From the NCBI RefSeq assembly GCF_030813915.1, contig NZ_JAUSUJ010000021.1:62001-126000 (forward strand): a stretch of DNA of 64,000 bases, read 5' to 3'. A program made the translations under genes and the position numbers. Below, one piece after another: positions 55,219 through 64,000 of the stretch. Below the pieces are notes generated by a model. That model was given only the letters and a program-made list of their open reading frames with translations, was not told the origin of the DNA and searched no databases. The stretch comes from Rhodoplanes tepidamans. GTDB taxonomy: Bacteria > Pseudomonadota > Alphaproteobacteria > Rhizobiales > Xanthobacteraceae. How positions within the stretch are numbered: the first letter of the stretch is position 1; every line of letters begins with the position of its first letter.

Positions 55219-56103
55219 ATGCCTGAGCTGCCCGAGGTCGAGACTGTCCGGCGCGGCCTCGCGCCGGCCATGGAGGGGGCCCGGTTCGTCGCCGTCGAGG
55301 TTCGCCGGCCGGATCTCCGCCGGCCGTTCCCCAACGATTTTCGCGGGCGGCTGGAAGGCGCCACCGTCATGGCGCTGCGCCGGCGGGCCAAGTACCTGCT
55401 CGCCGACCTCTCCACCGGGGAGGTGCTCCTGATGCATCTCGGCATGTCCGGATCGTTCCGGGTAGAGCTCGGACCCGGGGCGAGCCTGACGCCCGGCGCC
55501 TACTATCACGCGCGCTCCGAGACGAGGGCGCACGACCACGTGGTGTTCGCCATGTCGTCGGGCGCGAGGCTCATCTTCAACGATCCGCGCCGCTTCGGCC
55601 TGATGCTGCTGGTGCCGGCGGCAGAGCTTCACGAGCATCCGCTGATGCGCGAGGTCGGCCCGGAGCCGCTCGACCCCGGCTTCGACGCCGCCCGCCTCGC
55701 GCTGGCGTTGGCCGGCAAGGCGGCCCCCCTCAAGGCGGCGCTGCTCGACCAGACCGTGGTGGCCGGGCTCGGCAACATCTACGTGTGCGAGGCGCTGCAC
55801 CTCTCGCACCTCTCGCCGCGCCGGAAGGCCGGGACCCTCGTCGCGCGCGGCGGGGTGCCGACGCCGCGTCTGGTGGCCCTCGTCGAGGCGGTCAAGGCGG
55901 TGCTGGCCGACGCCATCGCGGCCGGCGGCTCGTCGCTGCGCGACCACCGCCAGACCGACGGTACCCTCGGCCTGTTCCAGCACCGGTTCCGGGTCTACGA
56001 CCGCGAGGGGGAACCGTGCGCCACGCCCGGCTGCGCCGGAACGATCCGCCGCATCGTCCAGTCGGGACGCTCGACCTTCTTCTGTCCGGTGTGCCAGAAG
56101 TAG
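55219..56103 (+). CDS. mutM: Formamidopyrimidine-DNA glycosylase
   Basis: 294 residues from the ATG at 55219. Pro2 and Glu3 (MPELPEVETVRRGL) are the catalytic residues; MHLGMSGS, GGSSLRDH and the C-terminal zinc finger (C-x4-C, then C-x2-C near the end) complete the family. Excises oxidised purines such as 8-oxoguanine. In many relatives mutM is followed by rpsT and dnaA, but here an EamA transporter follows. Confidence 0.97.
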   Translation: MPELPEVETVRRGLAPAMEGARFVAVEVRRPDLRRPFPNDFRGRLEGATVMALRRRAKYLLADLSTGEVLLMHLGMSGSFRVELGPGASLTPGAYYHARSETRAHDHVVFAMSSGARLIFNDPRRFGLMLLVPAAELHEHPLMREVGPEPLDPGFDAARLALALAGKAAPLKAALLDQTVVAGLGNIYVCEALHLSHLSPRRKAGTLVARGGVPTPRLVALVEAVKAVLADAIAAGGSSLRDHRQTDGTLGLFQHRFRVYDREGEPCATPGCAGTIRRIVQSGRSTFFCPVCQK

Positions 56104-56138
56104 CCGTCCTCGCCTGCCAGGGGAGGGCGATGCGCAAT

Positions 56139-56248
56139 CCGGTGATTCCGAGCGGCGCGCAGCGCCGAACCCGGAATCCAGCCCGGCACGCCGAGTTCCG
56201 TCACTGGATTCCGGGGTCGCGCCTTCCGCGCGCCCCCGGGATGACGGA
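56139..56248. repeat. Intergenic palindrome, family B
   Basis: GGTGATTCCGAGCGGCGCGCAG, GAACCCGGAATCCAG and, inverted, CTGGATTCCGGGGTCGCG and CCCCCGGGATGAC, after mutM. Second copy of the family at 27.1 kb, with diverged loop. Confidence 0.7.
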
Positions 56249-56294
56249 TCACGCAAGAAGCCCCTCCAGGGGTGGGTGAAAGTTGCGAGGTTCC

Positions 56295-57173
56295 GTGAAT
56301 TCCTCCCCTTCCGCGATCGGCCGCAGGCTCTTCGACTACGGCCCGGGCCTCACCGGTGCCGTCGCCTTCGCAGGCGCCGACGTGCTCACCAAGGTGGCGC
56401 TCGGTACCGGTACCGACGTCGTCACCATGGCGACGGCGCGCTCGCTGCTCGGCATCGGCCTCACCGCGCTGTGGATCGCCGTCGGGCCGACGCCGATCCC
56501 GCTGACCACCGACGAGCGCCGCACCGCCTACGGCATGGGCGTCCTCTACGCCGGCATCATCTTCTTCATCTTCAAGGCCATCGAGCTGCTGACCGTGCCG
56601 ATGGCGATCCTGGTCTACTTCACCTATCCGATGATCACCGGCATGGTCGGCGCCGCGATGGGCATCGAGAAGCTGAGCTGGCGCGGGCTTCTGGCCGCCG
56701 CCGCGGCGTTCGGCGGCCTCGCCTTGATGATCGGCGCCTCGCCGTCCGAGCTCTCGGTGCCGGGTCTCCTGTGCATCGTGGTGGCGATCGTCTGCCGGGT
56801 CGCCGTGCTGGTGATCAGCCGCATGCGCCTGATGAAGGCCGATGCGCGGCTCTCCACCTGGTACTCCAACATCGCCACCGCCACGCTGTTCGGCGTCGGC
56901 TCGCTCGTCACGCTGCACTTCGTGCCGCCCGTGGTGCCGATCGGCTGGCTGTGGATTCTCCTGCTCGGGGTGACGACGACCACGGGAGTCGCCGTGCTGT
57001 TCATCTCGACGACGCGCATCGGCCCGTTCCGCACCGCGCTCACCATGAACCTCGAGCCGCTGCTGGCCACGCTTTTGAGCGCGCTCTTCCTGGGCGAGGT
57101 CTTCGCCCCCGTGCAGGCCCTCGGCGCCGCCGTGATGATAGCGGCACTGTTCGCGTTCCAGCTGCGGCGGTAG
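56295..57173 (+). CDS. EamA/DMT-family transporter
   Basis: 292 residues; the start is uncertain between the GTG 56295 (after GAGG) and a TTG 56283. About ten hydrophobic helices in two five-helix halves, ending with the EamA-typical MNLEPLLATLLSALFLGE motif. Probably exports or imports a small metabolite across the inner membrane; substrate unknown. Confidence 0.88.
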   Translation: MNSSPSAIGRRLFDYGPGLTGAVAFAGADVLTKVALGTGTDVVTMATARSLLGIGLTALWIAVGPTPIPLTTDERRTAYGMGVLYAGIIFFIFKAIELLTVPMAILVYFTYPMITGMVGAAMGIEKLSWRGLLAAAAAFGGLALMIGASPSELSVPGLLCIVVAIVCRVAVLVISRMRLMKADARLSTWYSNIATATLFGVGSLVTLHFVPPVVPIGWLWILLLGVTTTTGVAVLFISTTRIGPFRTALTMNLEPLLATLLSALFLGEVFAPVQALGAAVMIAALFAFQLRR

Positions 57174-57190
57174 GGGGACGGCGCCGCCGC

Positions 57191-57337
57191 CCTTCCCCTC
57201 TCCCCTCGCGGGAGAGGGTGCCCTCGCGCAGCGAGGACGGGTGAGGGGGCCATCCGCGAATTCCGAGCGAGTGGCGCGCCCCCTCACCCGGCCGAGCTTC
57301 GCTCGTCCACCCTCTCCCGCGAGGGGAGAGGCTCGCG
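57191..57337. repeat. Intergenic palindrome, family C
   Basis: CTCTCCCCTCGCGGGAGAGGGTG at one end and CACCCTCTCCCGCGAGGGGAGAGG at the other, enclosing GGGTGAGGGGGC and CCCCTCACCC arms around a unique loop. Between the EamA gene and the hisS 3' end. Clean copy of the element at 54.0-54.3 kb, without the homopolymer block. Confidence 0.75.
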
Positions 57338-57362
57338 CTGCGGCCCGGGACCTCGGTCGTGC

Positions 57363-58847
57363 CTATCCCCACCGCACCCCGTGGCGCTGCAGCACCTTGC
57401 GCACCGCGGCGACGAGGTCGGGCTGCGGCACCAGGGCCTGGGCTTCGGCCTGGCGCTGCAGATAGTCCTCGCGGTCCTTGTCGAGCTTCGCCAGCTCGGC
57501 GCCGAGCAGAAGATCTTTTACGATCACGTGCGGGCCGGCCGCATGGTCCTTCTCGTCCGAGCCCTGGATCACCACGCACGGACTCTTCCGCCGATCCGCG
57601 TATTTGAGCTGGTTGCCCATGTTCTTCGGATTGCCGAGATAGAGCTCGGACCTGATCCCGGCGGCGCGCAGCGTCGCGACCATTTTCTGGTAGTCGGCGA
57701 GGCGGGTCCTGTCGAAGACGGTCACGACGACCGGCCCGGGCGCCGGTGTCGTGTCGATTTTGCCGATGAGCTGCAGCGCCGCCTGGAGGCGCGAGACGCC
57801 GATGGAGAAGCCGGTCGCCGGCACCGGCTCGCCGCGGAACCGCGACACCAGTCCGTCGTAGCGCCCGCCGCCGCCCACCGAGCCGAATCTGACGGGCCGC
57901 CCCTTCTCGTCCTTGGTGTCGAGCAGCAGCTCCACCTCGAACACGGGGCCGGTGTAGTATTCCAGACCGCGGACGACGGTGCGATCGATCGCGATCCGGC
58001 CGTCGCCGTATCCCGCCGCCTTGATCAGGGCCTCGATGGCCGCAAGTTCGTCGAGGCCGGCCTTGGCCGTAGCGTTCTCCTCCAGGCGCGGATCGCTTTC
58101 GCCCGGGACGATCGAGTTCACGACGGCCTCGATGGCGTTCGCGTCGAGCCCCGCACCTTTCGTGAAATCCCCGCTCTCGTCCTTGCGGCCTTCCCCAAGC
58201 AATTGGCGCACGCCCTCCACTCCGAGCCGGTCCAGCTTGTCGATCGCCCGTAGTACCGTCAGCCGCCGGCCGGCATTCTCGTCGCCGCCCAGCCCGATCG
58301 CCTCCAGCACGCCGTCCAGCACTTTTCGGTTGTTCACCTTCACCACGTAGGAGCCGCGTGGAATCCCCAGCGCCTCCATCGTGTCCGCCGCCATCATGCA
58401 GATCTCGGCGTCGGCGGCCGGCGAGGCGGAGCCCACCGTGTCGGCGTCGAACTGCATGAACTGGCGGAAGCGGCCGGGGCCGGGCTTTTCGTTCCTGAAC
58501 ACCCAGCCGAACCGGTAGGACCGGTAGGGCAGGGCGATGTTCTGAAAGTTCTCGGCGACGTGGCGGGCGAGCGGCGCGGTGAGGTCGTAGCGCAGGCTCA
58601 GCCACTGGTCGTCGTCGTCCTGGAACGAGAACACGCCCTCGTTCGGCCGGTCCTGATCGGGCAAAAACTTGCCCAGCGCGTCGGTGTACTCGATCGCCGG
58701 GGTCTCGACCGGCTCGAAGCCGTACAGCTCGTACACGGCCCGGATTTTCTCGATCATCGCCTGGGTGGTGGCGATCTCGCCCGGGCCGCGGTCCGCGAGG
58801 CCGCGCGGCAGCCGCGCCTTGAGCTTGCTCTTCTTGTCGGTGGCCAT
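57363..58847 (-). CDS. hisS: Histidyl-tRNA synthetase
   Basis: 494 residues from the ATG at 58847, behind GGGAAGG; an in-frame ATG at 58910 is less likely. Class II motifs: the [11 protein letters not shown] region, [10 protein letters not shown]-type motif 2 ([20 protein letters not shown]), and the HisA/C-terminal GGGGRYDGL with the ATP-binding GFSIGVSRL. Charges tRNA(His). The C-terminal anticodon domain is present (about 385-494). Confidence 0.97.
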   Translation of the reverse strand: MATDKKSKLKARLPRGLADRGPGEIATTQAMIEKIRAVYELYGFEPVETPAIEYTDALGKFLPDQDRPNEGVFSFQDDDDQWLSLRYDLTAPLARHVAENFQNIALPYRSYRFGWVFRNEKPGPGRFRQFMQFDADTVGSASPAADAEICMMAADTMEALGIPRGSYVVKVNNRKVLDGVLEAIGLGGDENAGRRLTVLRAIDKLDRLGVEGVRQLLGEGRKDESGDFTKGAGLDANAIEAVVNSIVPGESDPRLEENATAKAGLDELAAIEALIKAAGYGDGRIAIDRTVVRGLEYYTGPVFEVELLLDTKDEKGRPVRFGSVGGGGRYDGLVSRFRGEPVPATGFSIGVSRLQAALQLIGKIDTTPAPGPVVVTVFDRTRLADYQKMVATLRAAGIRSELYLGNPKNMGNQLKYADRRKSPCVVIQGSDEKDHAAGPHVIVKDLLLGAELAKLDKDREDYLQRQAEAQALVPQPDLVAAVRKVLQRHGVRWG

Positions 58848-58904
58848 GTCCAAACCTTCCCGCGATCGATCGCGCCGGCGGCGAGGCGATGCGCCGCCCC
58901 GATC

Positions 58905-58996
58905 CGTCATACGCGGGCTCGACCCGCGTATCCATCTTCGAAAAGACGCTTCTTTTCAGGGTGATGGATGGCCGGGTCAAGCCCGGCCATGACGCC
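58905..58996. repeat. Intergenic palindrome, family A
   Basis: GTCATACGCGGGCTCGACCCGCGTATCCATC, a short loop, then TGATGGATGGCCGGGTCAAG and CCCGGCCATGAC. Between hisS and an aminotransferase gene. Confidence 0.7.
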
Positions 58997-59128
58997 GTCG
59001 GGTGGTGGACCCGGGGCCGCACCCGCGAGGTCGGGCCGGCCGTCGATAGCCCACCGGGCCTCCCCCGGCAAGCCGTTCCGCTTGCGGAAAAATCCGGCTA
59101 GGGTCCGCCGCCTCTGAAGGAGTGTCCC

Positions 59129-60469
<1,341 letters not shown>

Positions 60470-60507
60470 GGAAGGCCCGTGACCAGATCGAAGACGGCGT
60501 TCGGGGC

Positions 60508-60660
60508 ACGTGACCCTCTCCCTGAGGGAGAGGGTCGGGCGCGAGCACAGCTCGCGACCGGGGTGAGGGTTTACGGACCTGATGGAGGCCTCGGCACCCC
60601 CTCACCCGGATCTCGCACTCTCGCGCGAGATCCGACCTCTCCCCGCTGGGGAGAGGTGAA
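60508..60660. repeat. Intergenic palindrome, family C variant
   Basis: GTGACCCTCTCCCTGAGGGAGAGGGTC and GGGTGAGGGTTTACG on the left, CCCCCTCACCC and CTCTCCCCGCTGGGGAGAGGTGAAG on the right, between the aminotransferase and glycosyltransferase genes. Third copy of the family; arm sequence diverged but layout kept. Confidence 0.65.
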
Positions 60661-60687
60661 GACGGGCGCCGCGACCAGGAGTTCCCC

Positions 60688-62304
60688 ATGAGCAAGCGCA
60701 GCGGCCTCGCGGGGCTCGTCGACTTCGCGCGGCGCGAGCCGTTCGACGTGCTGATCGTCGTGCTGGTGCTGCACGTCTTCGTGTGGACGCTGCTGCCGGC
60801 CTTCCTCAACGCCAACCTGCAGCTCGATCTCGCCGAGGATCTGGCGCTCGGCAAGGAGTGGCAGCTCGTCTACTGGAAGCATCCGCCGCTGCCGTGGTGG
60901 ATCGCGGCGGGCCTTTATCAGCTCACCGGCGACGTGCGGATGATCTATCTGCTCGGCCCGCTCGCCTCGGCGGTGGCGATGTGGGCGGTGTGGCGGCTCG
61001 GCAAGGACATCGTCGGCGGCTTTCCGGCCCTGCTCGCCGTGCTGGTGCTGGAAGGCCTGCACTTCTTCAACTTCTCGGTCATCAAGTTCGCGCACGACCA
61101 GTGCCAGCTCCCGTTCTGGGCGTTGACCGCGCTGTTCTTCCATCGCGCCCTCACCCGGGAAAGGATCATCGACTGGGCGCTCGCCGGCATCTTCCTGGCA
61201 CTGTCCTTCTGGTCGAAATACGCCGCCTTCGCGCTCGCCGCGACGCTCGGGCTGTTCCTGCTGGTCGATCGCGACGCGCGAAAGGCGTGGGCGACGCCGG
61301 GGCCGTACGTGATGGCGCTGGCCTTCGCGTTGGTCATCGCGCCGAACGCCTGGGCTCTGGTACAGAGCGATTTCCTGCCCTTCCGCTATGTCGACGCGCG
61401 CGCGAAAGCGGCCACCCACTGGTGGCAGTTCGCCTGGTTCCCGGTGCAGTGGACGCTCGGTCAGATCGGCTTCCTGCTGCCGACCCTGGGCCTGCTCGCA
61501 CTGCTCTGGCCGCTGCGCCGCGCCGGCGGTGCGCAGAGGCCCCTGACCGTCGGGAACGTCGACCCCAACGTGATCAGCCCCGGCGCCTTCGACCGGCGCT
61601 GTCTCGCCTGGATGGCGCTCGGGCCGTTCGCGGTCACGACGCTGGTCGCGGTGCTGCTCGGCCGGCTGCCGGTCGCCATGTGGGGCTATCCACTGTGGTC
61701 GATCCTGCCGCTCGCCATCGTCGCGTGGCGCGGCGCGCCGTTCGAGGACGTGCGGCTGATCCGCTTCGCGCTAGGCTTCGTCGCCGTCTTCGTGATCATG
61801 CCGCTCGTCTATGTGGTGGTCGAGGAGGTCGAGCCGATGGTGCGCGACCGGCCCAAGGCGACCCAGTTCCCCGGCCGGCGCCTCGCCGAGATCGTCACCC
61901 GCGACTTCTTCGAGAAGACCGGCCAGCCGCTCGCCTACGTCACCGGCACCGAGTTCGCCGCCAACAATGTCGCGGTCTACGGGCCGACCCGGCCGCACGT
62001 CATCGTCCACGGCGACCCGAAGCTCAGCCCGTGGATCGACATGGCCGACGTGAAGAAGCGCGGCCTGCTGATCGTCTGGGAGCCGCAGGGCGAGGCGCTG
62101 GTGGACGAGTGGATGAAGACCTTCCCGGGCGCTACGGTGCGGGGCCGCCTGATGCTGCCGCGTCAGGCGCACGGCAAGGTCGCCCCGGTCCGGCTGCAAT
62201 ACGCCATCGTGCCGCCGGAGGGCGCGCCGCTGATCATTCTGCCGCCCGGCGCCGGGCGGCCCGGCACGGTGCAGCCGCCCGGCACGGTGCAGCCGCCGAA
62301 GTGA
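60688..62304 (+). CDS. GT39-like membrane glycosyltransferase (PMT/ArnT-type)
   Basis: 538 residues with about 8-10 membrane helices. The first luminal/periplasmic loop has the LDLAEDLALGKEWQLVYWKHPPLPWW pattern, with conserved Asp/Glu and Lys-His-Pro as in dolichol-/polyprenyl-phosphate-mannose-type enzymes (here the first acid lies in the AED region). The C-terminal periplasmic part has AYVTGTEFAANNVAVYGP. Transfers a sugar from a lipid carrier to an envelope acceptor; the acceptor is unknown. The tail has a duplicated PGTVQPP unit. Confidence 0.85.
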   Translation: MSKRSGLAGLVDFARREPFDVLIVVLVLHVFVWTLLPAFLNANLQLDLAEDLALGKEWQLVYWKHPPLPWWIAAGLYQLTGDVRMIYLLGPLASAVAMWAVWRLGKDIVGGFPALLAVLVLEGLHFFNFSVIKFAHDQCQLPFWALTALFFHRALTRERIIDWALAGIFLALSFWSKYAAFALAATLGLFLLVDRDARKAWATPGPYVMALAFALVIAPNAWALVQSDFLPFRYVDARAKAATHWWQFAWFPVQWTLGQIGFLLPTLGLLALLWPLRRAGGAQRPLTVGNVDPNVISPGAFDRRCLAWMALGPFAVTTLVAVLLGRLPVAMWGYPLWSILPLAIVAWRGAPFEDVRLIRFALGFVAVFVIMPLVYVVVEEVEPMVRDRPKATQFPGRRLAEIVTRDFFEKTGQPLAYVTGTEFAANNVAVYGPTRPHVIVHGDPKLSPWIDMADVKKRGLLIVWEPQGEALVDEWMKTFPGATVRGRLMLPRQAHGKVAPVRLQYAIVPPEGAPLIILPPGAGRPGTVQPPGTVQPPK

Positions 62305-62484
62305 GGCGGACGCGCCGTCACGTCATTCGGCTGGTCAGTCCGTCGCCGGCCCGGGGCGCGGCCGCGCCGCCCGGCTTTGCTGCCGGCGGCGTGGCCCGCA
62401 CCCGGCGCGCCACGCGCGAGGCCGGCCACTCGTGCCGGCGGGGTACCGCCGATTCCGGGGCGTCCCGGCTCACCACGCCCCGGC

Positions 62485-63237
62485 TCACCACGCCTGGGTG
62501 CGCGGCATCACGAACAGCTCGGCCATGTCGACATTGGGCGGCGCCGAGACGGCGAACAGGATCGCATCGGCGATATCCGCGGCCTTCAGGAACTCCATCT
62601 CCTGCTTCAGGCTCTCCATCTGCCCGCGGTATCCGGGGTCGGAGATGCGCTCGTACAACTCCGTCTCGACCGCACCCGGCTGGATGCAGGTCACGCGGAT
62701 TCCGTGAGCGGCACCGAGCTCCATCCGGAGCCCCTCGGACAACGCCGCGACGGCGTGCTTTGTCGCGCAGTAGACGGCGAGCCCCTTGAAGACCTTGCGG
62801 CCTGCGATCGAGGAGACGTTGACGAGATGGCCGGTGGACCGCGCCATCATCTGCGGCAGCACCGCCGCGGTGACGTGGAGCACGCCCTTCAGGTTGACGT
62901 CGACCATCTCGTGCCACTCGTCGGTCTTCAAGGCCGCCACGTCGGACGCCGGCATCAGCCCGGCGTTGTTGACGACGATGTCGATCGGCCCGAACGTCCG
63001 GGTGAGACTGTCGACGCCGGCCTTCACCGAATCCTTCGCCGAGACGTCGAGGCCGATCGCCGTCGCCTCGCCGCCGGCCGCCCGAATCTCCTGCGCGATC
63101 GCGGCGAGCTTGTCGCGCCGGCGGGCGGCGAGCCCCACCCGGGCGCCGGCGGCGGCGAGCGCTTTCGCGGTCGCTGCGCCGATGCCGCTCGACGCGCCGG
63201 TGACGAGTGCCACGTGGCCTTCGATGCTTCGCTGCAT
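62485..63237 (-). CDS. Short-chain dehydrogenase/reductase
   Basis: 250 residues, classical [17 protein letters not shown] (NAD(P) motif), NNAGLMPAS, catalytic Ser in NVSSIAGR and YCATK (Tyr-x3-Lys). A DVS/NVNL segment is present. Substrate unknown. Divergent genes are absent nearby; the following gene is an AraC regulator on the same strand upstream. Confidence 0.92.
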   Translation of the reverse strand: MQRSIEGHVALVTGASSGIGAATAKALAAAGARVGLAARRRDKLAAIAQEIRAAGGEATAIGLDVSAKDSVKAGVDSLTRTFGPIDIVVNNAGLMPASDVAALKTDEWHEMVDVNLKGVLHVTAAVLPQMMARSTGHLVNVSSIAGRKVFKGLAVYCATKHAVAALSEGLRMELGAAHGIRVTCIQPGAVETELYERISDPGYRGQMESLKQEMEFLKAADIADAILFAVSAPPNVDMAELFVMPRTQAW

Positions 63238-63393
63238 GGTCGTGTTCCTGTCCTCTGGAGATCGCGACCCCGGCCGGCCGCGGATCGCGTCCGGGCCGGC
63301 GTCGCCTGTCCCCGATGTGGAGCGGAATGGCCGCGCGCGCTCTCGGGTCCTTGCGCGACCTGTCGCGGTCTTGCGCGAACCCGGACCGTCCGT

Positions 63394-64000
63394 TCAGCGG
63401 CGGTATTGTGTCGGGGGCACGCCGACCTCGCGCCTGAACACCTGCGCGAAACGGCTCGGGCTCGAATAGCCGACCGCCATGCCGATCTCGATCACGCTGT
63501 GATCGGTCTCGCGCAGCAGCCGCCGGGCCTCGGTCATCCGCAGGCGGATGAAGTGCTGCGACGGCGAGGTGCCGGTCGCCCGCCTGAACAGCCTGCTGAA
63601 GTGGAACGGACTGAGTCCAGCCTCGCGGGCGAGGCGTGCGAGGCTGAAGGGCTCCGCCAGTCCGGCATCCATTGCGGCGACGACCCGATGCAGCTTGAAG
63701 GCCGGAAGGGCGCTGGAGGTGCGGCCGCGCGGCGCATCCGCCGCCCGGTAGCGGCGCACGAGATGCACGGCGAGGCTCTGTCCGATCCCCTGCATGAAGA
63801 CGCGGCTCGGGGGCGAAGCGTCGGTCAGCTCGGTGCGCAGCCGCTCCAGGAGAGCCGACAGGACCGGATCGTGCTCGCCGGAGACGTCGCGAAGCAGCGG
63901 CGGGGCGTGTCGCGGGCCGAGCAGTTCCGTCGCGGCGCGATGGAGGAGCGACAGGCCCAGATAGAGATGCAGGACCTCGAACGGCTCGGAGCCGGTCGTC
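63394..64000 (-). CDS. AraC-family regulator, C-terminal part (5' end outside window)
   Basis: Reading frame is open to the window edge at 64000; 202 residues are visible. The visible N-terminal stretch has EPFEVLHLYLGLSLLHRAA; the C-terminal domain has two helix-turn-helix units, SLARLAREAGLSPFHFSRLFRR and VGYSSPSRFAQVFRREVGVPPTQYRR. It may control the adjacent SDR gene, which is on the same strand and starts 157 bp further on. Ligand unknown. Confidence 0.88.
   Translation of the reverse strand, partial: TTGSEPFEVLHLYLGLSLLHRAATELLGPRHAPPLLRDVSGEHDPVLSALLERLRTELTDASPPSRVFMQGIGQSLAVHLVRRYRAADAPRGRTSSALPAFKLHRVVAAMDAGLAEPFSLARLAREAGLSPFHFSRLFRRATGTSPSQHFIRLRMTEARRLLRETDHSVIEIGMAVGYSSPSRFAQVFRREVGVPPTQYRR

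Overview
The window is about 70% GC and densely packed with short intergenic gaps. Its gene content is alphaproteobacterial, most likely order Hyphomicrobiales (Rhizobiales) and probably Xanthobacteraceae/Nitrobacteraceae-like. This is inferred from the aa3 oxidase cluster coxC-DUF983-surf1, the DUF4175-lysA-argH-tlpA block, a TsaE/sugar-kinase fusion beside a DivL-like protein, a CpdR-type regulator, and the dut-coaBC-ubiB-ubiE-mutM block. No rRNA, tRNA, insertion sequence, prophage or CRISPR array was seen.

Layout. 1-1.9 kb: end of the cytochrome oxidase operon, then an orphan Flp pilin. 2-6.3 kb: ketopantoate-reductase-like protein, large membrane protein DUF4175, and a DUF433/DUF5615 toxin-antitoxin-like pair. 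6.3-11.5 kb: lysA, a small LptM-like lipoprotein, a secreted repeat protein, argH, tlpA, and an NAD(P)-binding protein. 11.8-15.7 kb: two small proteins, a double-PAN protein, YbaK-type deacylase, gshA, and a lipoprotein. 15.7-17.8 kb: metXW behind a consensus promoter and a long structured leader. 17.9-21.1 kb: chorismate mutase, hisC, and tyrC (aromatic amino acids). 21.1-26 kb: a beta-propeller autotransporter divergent from an AraC regulator. 26-28.5 kb: purC, and an unknown protein with a duplicated module.

28.7-30.8 kb is the most striking locus: a membrane-anchored double-Cache sensor with no output domain, overlapping by 4 bp a prokaryotic pentameric ligand-gated ion channel (pLGIC). 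The pair looks like a split sensor-channel receptor. 30.9-37.8 kb: a 24-residue membrane peptide, a methyltransferase, YgiQ radical-SAM protein, and two consecutive predicted secreted cysteine peptidase-like proteins. 37.8-45.9 kb: CpdR, an MJ0042 zinc-ribbon protein, ftsEX-ydcF-plsC, a ChaC-like protein, DUF2125, a MurU-like nucleotidyltransferase, and a PilZ protein. 45.9-50.1 kb: the TsaE-AmgK-like fusion and a DivL-like PAS kinase with Tyr in place of the phospho-accepting His. 50.4-56.1 kb: dut-coaBC-ubiB, ubiE, mutM. 56.3-64 kb: EamA transporter, hisS, class III aminotransferase, GT39-like glycosyltransferase, SDR, and a partial AraC regulator.

Three families of intergenic palindromes recur. 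One copy, at about 54.06-54.20 kb, has a homopolymeric G/C block that is probably an assembly or sequencing artefact. Functional themes are cell-envelope and cell-cycle control (DivL, CpdR, FtsEX, MurNAc recycling), amino-acid synthesis, and a possible envelope sensory channel. Coordinates of starts are my choices from ribosome-binding sites and overlaps; product calls rest on motif recognition, not searches.
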